21,234 nucleotides of DNA from the NCBI GenBank assembly GCA_963205035.1, contig CAUJII010000071.1, positions 1 through 21,234 of the forward strand. The letters run 5' to 3'. The position numbers and the translations under genes were made by a program. Source of the DNA: Spirochaetota bacterium (GTDB lineage: Bacteria; Spirochaetota; Leptospiria; Turneriellales; Turneriellaceae). A model generated the notes under the pieces. It was not told where the DNA came from. It made no database searches and saw only the letters and a program-made list of their open reading frames with translations. Shown in pieces: positions 14,187-21,234 of this stretch (position 1 is its first letter; every line of letters begins with the position of its first letter).

Positions 14187-15666
14187 ATTCCACCCCCACA
14201 CTCGCACGTGCGTAGCTCAAATTCTGGTCGCTGTAAATAAAACTGCCCGCAGCCAAAGTTAAAACCCAGCGCCAGCGCAGCTTGTAACCGAAGCGAAAAT
14301 ATTGGTTGATGCCGATCTCGGGCACGAATGCCGCCGTCGTCAGAGCAGCACCCGCAAGCTCGCGAAAAAATTGTTGGTAGTGAACATACAATCCCACAAA
14401 GGGCGCAAAACCATAGCGGCCGGTTCGACTCCGCTCACCGCTCATGAGAAACGATCTGTCGAGTCTCAATCCCCCGCCTACCGACAGCAGCGACAAGCGC
14501 GCGTCATAACCGCTGTCGGCAACAAACTGCGAGACATCGCCCTGCGCGAAAAATGCCTGCGTCACCAGCGCCCACTTTATCGTGTCAGAAAACTGCAAAC
14601 GCCCGCTGCCCAAGCCCGCTTCAAAGTGACCGAAGCCGCGCATCGCGTCGAACGGTATGCCGCCATCTTTCGCGAGCGCCTCGGGGTTGGATTGACCCAA
14701 GAGAGCAAAACTTTTCGTCGCGGGGTAGCCGGCTGTCACCCACCACCGTGAAACAAGCGGTCCTTTGGGGTGCGGTAGGTGGATCTTAAACGTGTAGGTT
14801 ATTTTTTGCTTACCCACTACATCCGCAAGCGTCACCACTGGGTCGCGGCTCGTGAACACACAACGCGCCCTCTCGCAAGAGCCGCCGGTAGCGCGAATGG
14901 TCGGTGTACGCCGCCTGCCCCAGTACTGGTAGTCAAGTAGATATGCGCTCACCCCCTCGGCCTGGTCGTAGTCGACATAGATATCGTATTCGAAAGTATC
15001 GATGTCGAACGCGGGTTCGCTTTTAACCGGCGGCGAGCCGGGCGACGCGCCGAGAGTAAAGGTATCCAGAAAACCTTTGGGCGGATTTTCAATGCGGCGA
15101 ATGAGTTTTTCGACGCGGTCGTCGCGATGGTATGCCTCGCTATCCAGCGGCTCAAGGCTTTGGCTTAGTTCGTCGGAGATTGTCTGCGCAAGATTTTTGA
15201 CTGCGTCAAAAATTTCTGCATTGACGGCCGCTTCTTCGTTTTTGACTACCACCGATTTTTTCTCGAGTGCATCGACGGCGTCTACTTGAAACATAACAAT
15301 ATCGTGCCGACCTTGCCGACGCGCCTTATAGTGTCCAACAATCGCCACTTCGCAGTTGAGTCGCCGCGCCAAAGCCGAAGCGTTCGTTGCATCTAACCCA
15401 GCGAACTGAATGCTGGAGTCGATTTTACGGAGTAGCGCCACATCAAGAACCTCGAAGCGACCGGAACGCAATAGATTGCTTTTCAAGTTCTCGGCGATCG
15501 AATCGGACATCCACGCGTAGTTTTTGTTTCTTAAGACGTTCTCTAAAGGCAAGACGAGAACACGGCGCTTGAGAGTCTCGGCGGCATAAATCCTGGGTAA
15601 CGCAATAGCCCCCCCTATGAAGAAGGCCACAAACCATACCGGAGCCAAAGCTTGGAGGACGCGCAT
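14173..15666 (-). CDS. Exported protein with TolB-N/CsgG-like domain and outer-membrane-type C-terminus
   Basis: 497 residues. Signal peptide at 1-28 (ending IYAAE). Residues 34-115 (RRVLVLPLENVLRNKNYAWM, SDSIAENLKSNLLRSGRFEV, CEVAIVGHYK) match the TolB-N/CsgG/FlgO-like alpha-beta fold found in periplasmic proteins. A linker with DTFTLGASPGSPP and a beta-rich C-terminal part (330-497) follow, ending in VEYAFR with repeated aromatic strand patterns, suggestive of a barrel or an outer-membrane-associated domain. Weak SD. The stop overlaps the start of the DUF1566 lipoprotein, so the two are one operon and probably one surface complex. Exact function unknown. Confidence 0.7.
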   Translation of the reverse strand: MRVLQALAPVWFVAFFIGGAIALPRIYAAETLKRRVLVLPLENVLRNKNYAWMSDSIAENLKSNLLRSGRFEVLDVALLRKIDSSIQFAGLDATNASALARRLNCEVAIVGHYKARRQGRHDIVMFQVDAVDALEKKSVVVKNEEAAVNAEIFDAVKNLAQTISDELSQSLEPLDSEAYHRDDRVEKLIRRIENPPKGFLDTFTLGASPGSPPVKSEPAFDIDTFEYDIYVDYDQAEGVSAYLLDYQYWGRRRTPTIRATGGSCERARCVFTSRDPVVTLADVVGKQKITYTFKIHLPHPKGPLVSRWWVTAGYPATKSFALLGQSNPEALAKDGGIPFDAMRGFGHFEAGLGSGRLQFSDTIKWALVTQAFFAQGDVSQFVADSGYDARLSLLSVGGGLRLDRSFLMSGERSRTGRYGFAPFVGLYVHYQQFFRELAGAALTTAAFVPEIGINQYFRFGYKLRWRWVLTLAAGSFIYSDQNLSYARASVGVEYAFR

Positions 15667-15952
15667 TTTGAAACGCTGTGCTTGATTTTTTATCTGACGT
15701 CAAGGTTTTTCTTGGGGTATCCATCACGAACGGAGCTCAAGACTCGCGTAAGCAATACAAAAAGACAATTCTTTCTATGACAAGAACACGCGTTGCTGCA
15801 AAGAATCAGCACGCATGCCAATAGCATGCCCGAGCAGATATCGACACGATTGTCTTCGGCCAAAGCCCCGGCGGGCGTTGCCCGGCGGGCGGCCAGCCTC
15901 GTGGCGATGCACGCCGCCTTGTCCGAAGAATTTGTGCTTCCTTAGCGCGGGC
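15667..15952. other. Noncoding stretch with GC-rich direct repeat and a 13-bp sequence shared with 11764-11776
   Basis: About 286 bp without a convincing gene. It contains two CCCGGCGGGCG copies (15867-15877 and 15881-15891), two GCATGC palindromes near 15814-15828, and CGAGCAGATATCG (15831-15843), identical to 11764-11776 just upstream of the TA operon. After this 13-mer both places have a similar CACAATTTGTTGCCGAAGC / CACGATTGTCTTCGG-type run, so they may be remnants of one dispersed repeat. The upstream promoter of the minus-strand gene starting at 15666 should also lie here. Confidence 0.4.
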
Positions 15953-16312
15953 TTAATGCAGAAAAAATCGTGCGTATGCGACAAATCCACTAATTGCCGC
16001 GACAATTATCCAGTAGACGAGATGGTTCTGGTTCGCATCACCCGATAGGAGAAACATGACGCAGAACCCAATCATCTCGGCCGCGATAATGAGCGCCGCA
16101 ATCGGTGCTGCAAGGCTCGCTCGCGCAGAAAGCGCCGGCAGAATGAGCATGGCACTGGCCGCGATTTCTATAACACTCAACCCCAGCCACACGGCGTGTG
16201 GGATAGTCTTTAGTCCCGTTACGGTCTGCGCCGAATTCGAGAATTTCCAAACAGCACCAATAGCCGTGTGAATTGCAAGCATTGCCTGTAGTATCCAGAG
16301 AAAAATATTCAT
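15953..16312 (-). CDS. DoxX-like small membrane protein
   Basis: 119 residues from ATG 16312, which has a good SD (AAGGAAGA); an upstream in-frame start at 16363 is unlikely. Four hydrophobic segments are apparent (about 3-22, 38-58, 65-90, 98-118). The N-terminal ILQAMLAIHTAIGAVWKFSN and the HAVWLGLSVIEIAASAMLIL region fit the DoxX-like group. Family members act in membrane redox or unknown roles. It lies 32 bp downstream of a small exported protein on the same strand. Confidence 0.65.
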   Translation of the reverse strand: MNIFLWILQAMLAIHTAIGAVWKFSNSAQTVTGLKTIPHAVWLGLSVIEIAASAMLILPALSARASLAAPIAALIIAAEMIGFCVMFLLSGDANQNHLVYWIIVAAISGFVAYARFFLH

Positions 16313-16344
16313 ATTGATCTTCCTTGTAATTGAATGGATATTTT

Positions 16345-16701
16345 TTATTGCAAAGCTTGCCAACTTTCGAGATTACCCAGAATCTCGATCTTGGGAGAGG
16401 TCAAGTTGGGCTCGTTAACGCTATCCACTTTGAATTTTGCACGAATCTGATAGGCTTTTTGAGTTTCGGGCAACGTAACCGTGTCCCCTTTCTTGACTAC
16501 TTTTTGGACTTTGGCTTTGACCTTTTTAACCTCCCGCTTACCCCGTGCAGCGTGAGAGCCTGCGGCCATGGCCATTGCATCCATATATGCGGGGGTTAGT
16601 TTGTCTAATTCCATGACTTTAAGCACTCGATTCGCTGCAAATGCAAAGTCTGTCGCAAAAACCATCAGGATTAAAAGCAAGTATTGTGTAAAAATTTTCA
16701 T
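16345..16701 (-). CDS. Small exported hypothetical protein
   Basis: 118 residues from ATG 16701, which has a strong SD (AAGGAG, six bases upstream); the frame is open to 16743 but without a better start. Signal peptide 1-22 (MKIFTQYLLLILMVFATDFA). A very basic stretch (GKREVKKVKAKVQKVVKKGD) precedes a C-terminal beta-rich part (YQIRAKFKVDSVNEPNL, IEILGNLESWQALQ). No family recognised. Precedes the DoxX-like gene by 32 bp and is probably co-transcribed with it. Confidence 0.7.
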   Translation of the reverse strand: MKIFTQYLLLILMVFATDFAFAANRVLKVMELDKLTPAYMDAMAMAAGSHAARGKREVKKVKAKVQKVVKKGDTVTLPETQKAYQIRAKFKVDSVNEPNLTSPKIEILGNLESWQALQ

Positions 16702-16840
16702 ACGATCTCCTTTTTTCCATTGTTTTCTGCGAGTAACCTTCATTACACGAGTTCCCTAAAACCCGCGAGGGACGGCAATCGTCAATGAGAAAAAGACTTT
16801 GGAGCCTCTTAGATAACGGAATGAACGTACTCCAATCAAC

Positions 16841-17449
16841 TCAAATCGAAAAATGTTTGTACAGATACTCTTCTGTAATAAAAGAAAGATCAGGATTATT
16901 TCTACCATCGCTGGTGATCATTTTTGTATGGTTTTGCCCAAATGCTTTCTGCAAAGAAAGTTCGTGTCTATACCGCGATATATCCCCTAACTCACAACGA
17001 AAATCTTTGGAGCGGGTGTACAAAAGCGCATCGAACACACACCACAGATTTTCCATATAGCCCTCTGCATGAGCAAAGGTATCTAATTGGACTGATTTCA
17101 GATGGGGTATGTCAAGAAGTGCGCGGTATGTTTTTACCTGCATTGAATCTATGTGTAGATGCTGCACAGCAGACAATCCTGCAAGAAGCCACAGATCTTC
17201 TGCCGATGGTCCGTTGAATGTGCCCGGATACCTTATGGACAGGCTTTTCTGGTTCAGTGTTTGTTCGACGAGTAAGGCTTTCTTTTCGTTTGGCATACTC
17301 TTCCAGACATCGGGCGAAACAGGTGGTTTGCCGCCGTAAAAGCTGTCGCCGCCAGACATATACTCTAAATAAAGTTCACTCTTCCCGTTGGCGAGCCAGT
17401 GCAGGCAGTGTACTCTGAACGAATGCGCGTCGGCTTCTGGTTTATTCAT
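16841..17449 (-). CDS. Hypothetical protein with one LRR-like segment
   Basis: 202 residues from ATG 17449; no signal peptide and no clear SD. Residues 86-125 (LWLLAGLSAVQHLHIDSMQV, TYRALLDIPHLKSVQLDTF) have the L-x-x-L-x-x-L spacing of a leucine-rich repeat turn. The rest is unrecognised. It sits between a secreted protein and a TA pair and its codon use looks more A/T-rich than that of the core genes, consistent with an acquired gene. Function unknown. Confidence 0.55.
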   Translation of the reverse strand: MNKPEADAHSFRVHCLHWLANGKSELYLEYMSGGDSFYGGKPPVSPDVWKSMPNEKKALLVEQTLNQKSLSIRYPGTFNGPSAEDLWLLAGLSAVQHLHIDSMQVKTYRALLDIPHLKSVQLDTFAHAEGYMENLWCVFDALLYTRSKDFRCELGDISRYRHELSLQKAFGQNHTKMITSDGRNNPDLSFITEEYLYKHFSI

Positions 17450-17488
17450 ATGCGCCGCTTGAATTGCGCAAAGACGATTTTTGTGCTT

Positions 17489-17752
17489 TCAGACTTTATC
17501 CCATTCAGGTAGCGCACGATTCGTGGGAACCGAAGCCATTATTGCATCGAAATCTGCAAAGATTTGCTCTCTGGATTTTCCTTTCCAAAATTTGCGGAAA
17601 GTATCGTTCGTGTCCATTTCAGCAATTTCTTTAGAGAAAAAATAGAGAGCAAGCTGATTGATCGATACGCCTTGTTTCACCGCTATTTTCTCAATCTTAT
17701 GCTTCAATTCTTTCGGTACGCGCAATGTCAAAACGCTGGCATTAGTTTTCAT
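17489..17752 (-). CDS. Ribbon-helix-helix antitoxin partner of the PIN toxin
   Basis: 87 residues from ATG 17752 with SD GGAGGG. The N-terminal part (SVLTLRVPKELKHKIEKIAV, VSINQLALYFFSKEI) is a ribbon-helix-helix DNA-binding fold of the CopG/HicB-tail type. The C-terminal half is acidic/aromatic and probably contacts the toxin. Start overlaps the PIN gene by 11 bp; toxin is first in the operon, the reverse of the usual order. Confidence 0.75.
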   Translation of the reverse strand: MKTNASVLTLRVPKELKHKIEKIAVKQGVSINQLALYFFSKEIAEMDTNDTFRKFWKGKSREQIFADFDAIMASVPTNRALPEWDKV

Positions 17753-18179
17753 GTTTTTCCCTCCAGATTTTTGAGAAGTCTGCTGGCGTCACAATTTTCA
17801 TAGTGGTTAACTTCAAATCTGCATTTTTTTTATAGTCGCGGATGTTGCTCGTGATTAGGAAGTCAGCTTGTCCGTTTAGGGCCAACTCTAAAAACTTATT
17901 GTCTGTTTCGTCACGCAAGTTGGGTCTATGAGTGAAGTGAATAACTACAGGCTTCGCAATAAAGCTTATGAAGGCCAGATAATTTGCTATTTGTTTTTTA
18001 TTCAGGTTAAATTGCTTGAGGTTACTCGGGCGATTTAAGACCTCTTGATATTCGAGCAATACAGACGTAGATAATAACATTTCAATTTGGCTCTGGCGTA
18101 TCAGCGACAAGATATGGAATGAGGCCCCTTGCCCGCGAAGAGCTTGAAATAATACGGTTGTGTCAAGCACCACGAGCAC
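17742..18179 (-). CDS. PIN-domain toxin (COG1569-type ribonuclease)
   Basis: 145 residues from GTG 18179. The PIN active-site acidic residues are visible: D6 (VVLDTTVL), E43 (LLEYQEVL), D90/D93 (RDETDNKFLELAL) and D106 followed by LITSNIRDY. The order matches the 'putative toxin-antitoxin system toxin component, PIN family' group, Mg-dependent RNases. Overlaps the RHH antitoxin gene by 11 bp. An imperfect palindrome lies just upstream. Confidence 0.83.
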   Translation of the reverse strand: MLVVLDTTVLFQALRGQGASFHILSLIRQSQIEMLLSTSVLLEYQEVLNRPSNLKQFNLNKKQIANYLAFISFIAKPVVIHFTHRPNLRDETDNKFLELALNGQADFLITSNIRDYKKNADLKLTTMKIVTPADFSKIWREKHEN

Positions 18180-18187
18180 CCAGATAC

Positions 18188-18207
18188 TGACAGTACAGGC
18201 ACTATCA
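18188..18207 (-). promoter_or_regulatory. Imperfect palindrome upstream of the PIN/RHH operon, candidate operator
   Basis: TGACAGT-ACAGGC-ACTATCA: six of seven arm positions are complementary. It starts eight bases upstream of the PIN GTG. A TTGACC lies about four bases further upstream on the minus strand and could be a -35 element. An RHH autorepressor site is a plausible role, but no second copy is visible. Confidence 0.3.
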
Positions 18208-18305
18208 TGTGGTCAAGCGTAATAGAGCCGTGGTAGCTTGAATAAGCGTATGTGGGATTTTCCTTTCCGCTCTGTTTCACACTCGCACGATGCCCCATGC
18301 CTTGG

Positions 18306-19190
18306 ATGTTAGACAAACGCGAATTCGACGCCCCTCAGCGACTGAAATCCCTCCTTTCCTCAAAAGAAATCCTCCAAATGCCCGGTGCACACGATGCGTT
18401 AACCGGCCTCATGGCGAAGAAAATGGGGTTCAAGGCGCTCTACATTTCAGGCGCGGCTTTTTCCGCCTCGCGTGGAATGCCCGACATCGGTTACTTCACC
18501 GTCACCGAACTTGCCGACTATGTGCGTGGGCTTTTTCAAGCGACGGATTTACCCCTTCTCGTCGACATCGATACAGGGTTCGGGGAAGTCGTCCACCTGC
18601 CACGCACTGTTCTTGAGATGGAAGGCGCAGGCGCTGCCATGGTGCAGATGGAAGACCAGAAGCTCCCAAAAAAATGCGGGCATCTCGAAGGAAAAGAACT
18701 GGTCAGCGCCGATGAAATGTGCCGCAAAATTGACGCTGTCGTGAAAACTCGCAAGAATCTTCTTTTATTAGCGCGCACCGACGCACACGCGATTTACGGC
18801 TTTGAAGAAGCCGTTAAACGCGCGAAGATGTATCTCAACGCAGGCGCGGACGCAATTTTTCCCGAGGCGCTCAAAACCGAAGAAGAATTTAAGGCATTCG
18901 CTGCCGAGGTCAAAGCGCCGCTCCTCGCTAACATGACTGAGTTCGGCAAGACTCCCTACATTCCAGCCAAACAATTCGAGGCATGGGGCTACAAGATGGT
19001 GATTTATCCGGTGACATCGCTTCGAGTGCAAATGAAAGCAGTCGAGCGCGTCTTTAGTGCAATTAAAAATTCCGGTTCGCAAGAAAGTGAAGTTAAGAAT
19101 ATGCAAACGCGCCAAGAACTCTACGATCTTATCGACTACGCGGGTTATGGCGAGTTCGACGAGGGCGTCTCGAAGAGCAAATTCCTCTAA
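18306..19190 (+). CDS. prpB: Methylisocitrate lyase / PEP mutase superfamily
   Basis: 294 residues from ATG 18306, close to E. coli PrpB length. Cleaves 2-methylisocitrate to pyruvate and succinate in the methylcitrate route of propionate breakdown. The KKCGH active-site loop (122-126), the metal-site strand LLVDIDTGFG, MVQMEDQ, LARTDAHAIYG, FPEAL and ANMTEFGKTP, and the C-terminal MQTRQELYDLIDY all match PrpB. In-frame alternatives upstream (ATG 18297, GTG 18252) are less likely; SD is weak. No prpC/prpD is in the window. A related isocitrate lyase-family activity cannot be excluded. Confidence 0.9.
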   Translation: MLDKREFDAPQRLKSLLSSKEILQMPGAHDALTGLMAKKMGFKALYISGAAFSASRGMPDIGYFTVTELADYVRGLFQATDLPLLVDIDTGFGEVVHLPRTVLEMEGAGAAMVQMEDQKLPKKCGHLEGKELVSADEMCRKIDAVVKTRKNLLLLARTDAHAIYGFEEAVKRAKMYLNAGADAIFPEALKTEEEFKAFAAEVKAPLLANMTEFGKTPYIPAKQFEAWGYKMVIYPVTSLRVQMKAVERVFSAIKNSGSQESEVKNMQTRQELYDLIDYAGYGEFDEGVSKSKFL

Positions 19191-20198
19191 CTAAGTCAGC
19201 CTTTTTTCATCGCTCTCTTCTCTGCGCTTTGAATAACCCCGCCACGTCTTTTCGATAATGTCGAGCGTGTCTTGGTCTGCGCCCACCTCTTTCGCTTGCT
19301 CCACGAGTTCTCTCAAAACGGGTAACGCTCGCTCTGAAGCCGCAGCAAGATACGTTTGCCATAAAAGCTCGCCGGATTTGATACGCGTCAAGTTTTCTGA
19401 GAGCACGATATCCAAAATTCCGCAAAGACCCAACGAATAAAATCGCGGCTTTAACCGCATGAGCCTCTCCATGCCCTCGATCAAAATCTCTTCGAGAGAA
19501 AAGCCCAGACTCGCGTTCTCTAAAATAAAATGCGCGAGGTCGAGAATTCCTACACCTTCTTTATCGAGAATGCGGTAGTCTTTGATCGCCTGCTCCGCAA
19601 GTGGTATTAACCCCGAATCTAAAACTTTTTTCGAGTAATTAAGCAATGCGGCAAGGGAGAGATCGACTGCAGTGGCTGTGGCCGCGTGGAGTAATCCCTG
19701 CGAATATGCAACGAGAGACAGACGGCTATTCTTTGGGGCGAGCTCGCCGGCAATCTCAAAAAGACAAACAGGATCTTTCAGAGCGAGAATAAATTTTTCT
19801 CTATCGTGAGGATTCCTCAAGAATTGAAGAGAGAAAAATTTTTCAACAGGTAAGTTCCAGTACGAAACGCGCACCGTCTCTTCCGCACCCTTCTTCTTGG
19901 GAAAAAGGAGCGCTCCGTCGAGCGAATGGAATTCGAGTCGCACAAGATAGGAAACTCCAAAGCATTTTTTTTCGAGTTTTTTCTCTAAGAACTCACCACC
20001 CTGCGCAAAGTGAATATCTTCGATCGCCAAGTATTCAACACGCAGACTTTGCGTGTGCTCGTGTGCACGCACCTCTTCAAGCGCGCCTTCTCGCACGGTG
20101 TTTTGCAAAGCAACGGTCGGCTCCCCTCCTTTATCTAACTCCAGAATAAAATCAGCGTATTCAAGAATGACTTTTTCTATTTTGGATTTCGTCGGCAT
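19191..20198 (-). CDS. Hypothetical protein, all-helical C-terminal half
   Basis: 335 residues from ATG 20198 (MPTKSKIEKVILEYADFIL). The frame is open for another 64 codons upstream, but these read against the upstream gene and are basic, low-quality sequence, so 20198 is preferred. The N-terminal part (to about 150) is beta-rich and resembles a small binding domain. The C-terminal half is helical, repeat-like (LIPLAEQAIKDYRILDKEGV, LDIVLSENLTRIKSGELLWQ). It overlaps the upstream gene by 38 bp and its stop is directly adjacent to that of prpB. No family recognised. Confidence 0.65.
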   Translation of the reverse strand: MPTKSKIEKVILEYADFILELDKGGEPTVALQNTVREGALEEVRAHEHTQSLRVEYLAIEDIHFAQGGEFLEKKLEKKCFGVSYLVRLEFHSLDGALLFPKKKGAEETVRVSYWNLPVEKFFSLQFLRNPHDREKFILALKDPVCLFEIAGELAPKNSRLSLVAYSQGLLHAATATAVDLSLAALLNYSKKVLDSGLIPLAEQAIKDYRILDKEGVGILDLAHFILENASLGFSLEEILIEGMERLMRLKPRFYSLGLCGILDIVLSENLTRIKSGELLWQTYLAAASERALPVLRELVEQAKEVGADQDTLDIIEKTWRGYSKRREESDEKRLT

Positions 20199-21090
20199 CT
20201 TTCGGGAACACCTTAATTGCTTTCGGCGTGGCGTCTTCAAAAAAATGCGGAAATTCCGTCTTTGCAGCCAAGCTCCTGCCGAGAGAATTTGCTTCGCGCT
20301 CGAGTTCTTTATCAAAGAACCATTCGGTAACAGTCTGTCTTGCCGCAAGAGCCTGGGCTTCGACAAGCATTTGCTCGCGTGCGCTGGCATGGTCTAAATA
20401 TGCCTTATCTAGAGAATACTGGAAGGCGCTCTTCAGGTCTTTGAGCCCTAAGTACGGCGAAGGGCGGTCGCTATAAGTCGCTTGCACAAGCCCTGTCGTA
20501 TGCCCCATGCGCAAACGCCAAGTCGCGTGTGCCGTGTGGAAATCCGCGAGATAATCGCGCATGAAACCCAAAAACTCGTGCGGAGAAAGCATCGCGTTTG
20601 CCACGTCTTTCGCGAGTGTCGTCATGTCATTAAAGAGTGAACCTTGATCGAAGTCTTTTACAATCACCACGGCAAGGCGGCGTTGCAAGTGGCGTTCCGA
20701 ACGCAGAAGCGCAAAAACTTTTTCACGCACTTCACCCACTCGAGCTTTGATACACGGCAAGTCTTGGTCTAAGATCACAATCGACGCCCCATGCCGCAGT
20801 TCTCGCTGCAGTGCAGGAGGCGTGTCGACAGAAACGGGGTCAAAACCGTAAAGGGAAAAAATCCGACTGGCTTGTTTTCTTAGCGGTTCAGACAGAAACG
20901 CCAGAACGACTTCGCCGAAAACAGGCGCACCGCCTAAATCAACGATAGTCCCCGCACGCAAGAGAAATTTTTCCAGGTCGACAACGGCAAGATGCGCCAA
21001 CTCTGCCACGCGTCGAAAGACTTGCGCCAGAGTTTGGTTGCAGCAGACAAGTAAATCGCTCTCGCGCAGGTTATCGAGATCTGAGAGCAA
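20161..21090 (-). CDS. Hypothetical protein with a degenerate receiver-like domain; start uncertain
   Basis: 309 residues from TTG 21090, the only initiator in the open frame. Residues 60-180 follow the alternating layout of a response-regulator receiver (VVLAFLSEPLRKQASRIFSL, IVILDQDLP with D108, VVIVKDFD), but the acidic pair after beta-1 and a canonical Lys are not evident, so phosphorylation is doubtful. The C-terminal part is helical. The reading frame stays open upstream to a TAG (21196-21194) with protein-like sequence, so the N-terminus may be incomplete. Overlaps the next gene by 38 bp. Confidence 0.6.
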   Translation of the reverse strand: MLSDLDNLRESDLLVCCNQTLAQVFRRVAELAHLAVVDLEKFLLRAGTIVDLGGAPVFGEVVLAFLSEPLRKQASRIFSLYGFDPVSVDTPPALQRELRHGASIVILDQDLPCIKARVGEVREKVFALLRSERHLQRRLAVVIVKDFDQGSLFNDMTTLAKDVANAMLSPHEFLGFMRDYLADFHTAHATWRLRMGHTTGLVQATYSDRPSPYLGLKDLKSAFQYSLDKAYLDHASAREQMLVEAQALAARQTVTEWFFDKELEREANSLGRSLAAKTEFPHFFEDATPKAIKVFPKDADEIQNRKSHS

Positions 21091-21234
21091 TTCAAAAAAA
21101 ACTGTATTCTTCGATTGAAGCTGCGGGCAGAGTAACTGTGCGGCGCGGATGCGTTCGCGTTCTTGCGAAGTGGCTTGAAAAAAAACAAAACGCTAGAAAG
21201 CATACGCCAAGATAACAAAAAAAATTAAAGCACA
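21091..21234 (-). other. Same-frame protein-like sequence upstream of the TTG start, interrupted by a TAG
   Basis: In the frame of the receiver-like gene, 21193-21091 encodes 34 sense codons with no ATG, GTG or TTG (ending ...QSKNTVFFE). Before it is TAG (21196-21194) and before that, to the window edge, a hydrophobic run (CALIFFVILAYAF). The layout TM segment, stop, then RFVFFQATSQERERIRAAQ suggests either one gene broken by a nonsense mutation or sequencing error, or an upstream gene that ends here followed by a gene using an unrecognised start. Not resolvable without sequence beyond the window. Confidence 0.4.

Noticed and set aside
15780..15950. Possible integron attC site in the GC-rich repeats
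   Set aside because: No GTTRRRY/RYYYAAC core pair or matching imperfect stem could be identified, and no integrase is present in the window.
15775..16005. Minus-strand 76-codon ORF in the GC-rich noncoding region
   Set aside because: It overlaps the DoxX-like gene end, has no SD, and its composition (Arg/Gly/His-rich) reflects the GC-rich repeats.
20199..20390. 64-codon upstream extension of the 19191-20198 gene
   Set aside because: The extension is basic, Cys/Ser/Arg-rich, overlaps the upstream gene over its whole length, and the ATG at 20198 gives a natural N-terminus with a 38-bp overlap.

Overview
This is a stretch of bacterial chromosome of roughly balanced GC content from a Gram-negative (double-membrane) organism. 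Signal peptides, lipoboxes and beta-barrel-like proteins ending in aromatic residues all point that way. The proA-nadD pair, the many lineage-specific secreted or outer-membrane proteins, the TolB-like/barrel and DUF1566 proteins, and the frequent TTG/GTG starts suggest a spirochaete of the Leptospirales (Leptospira/Turneriella-like). That placement is an inference; no rRNA or other decisive marker is present.

Layout. Positions 1-290 hold the start of a cut-off gene and two methionine tRNAs (elongator and initiator) on the minus strand, separated by a strong hairpin. Positions 344-544 hold a 201-bp MITE-like element with 24-bp terminal inverted repeats; a second, inverted copy lies at 7120-7321. 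Between them are a minus-strand operon (PpiD/SurA-like membrane chaperone, single-domain response regulator, outer-membrane-type protein; 3339 to 548), the plus-strand proA-nadD pair (nadD apparently starting at a CTG on the proA stop), and a minus-strand pair of an Lgt-family enzyme and an unknown membrane-anchored protein.

Positions 7385-9649 hold an EI24/CysZ-like membrane protein and an unknown membrane-anchored periplasmic protein. They converge on, and overlap, a minus-strand cluster of three exported proteins (11726 to 9576: small lipoprotein, secreted protein, catalytically degenerate polysaccharide-deacetylase-like protein). A RelB/DinJ-YafQ-type toxin-antitoxin operon (11828-12358) follows, with a palindrome over its start codon and a terminator-like hairpin at its end. 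The next block is a minus-strand two-gene operon encoding a TolB-like/outer-membrane protein and a large lipoprotein with two DUF1566 domains. A perfect 17-bp-arm palindrome sits inside the lipoprotein signal-peptide codons.

Positions 15667-18250 look more accessory: a repeat-bearing noncoding stretch, a DoxX-like membrane protein, a small exported protein, an LRR-like orphan, and a PIN toxin/RHH antitoxin pair in toxin-first order. Positions 18306-21234 hold a methylisocitrate lyase (prpB) abutting, tail to tail with no gap, two overlapping minus-strand genes of unknown function. The upstream one carries a degenerate receiver-like domain and reads in frame past its only start codon up to a TAG.

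No prophage, CRISPR array, rRNA or complete IS was seen. The most unusual items are the paired MITE-like elements, the possibly leaderless TA operon, the palindrome inside a coding region, the CTG-start nadD, and the Lgt homologue that itself carries a lipobox.
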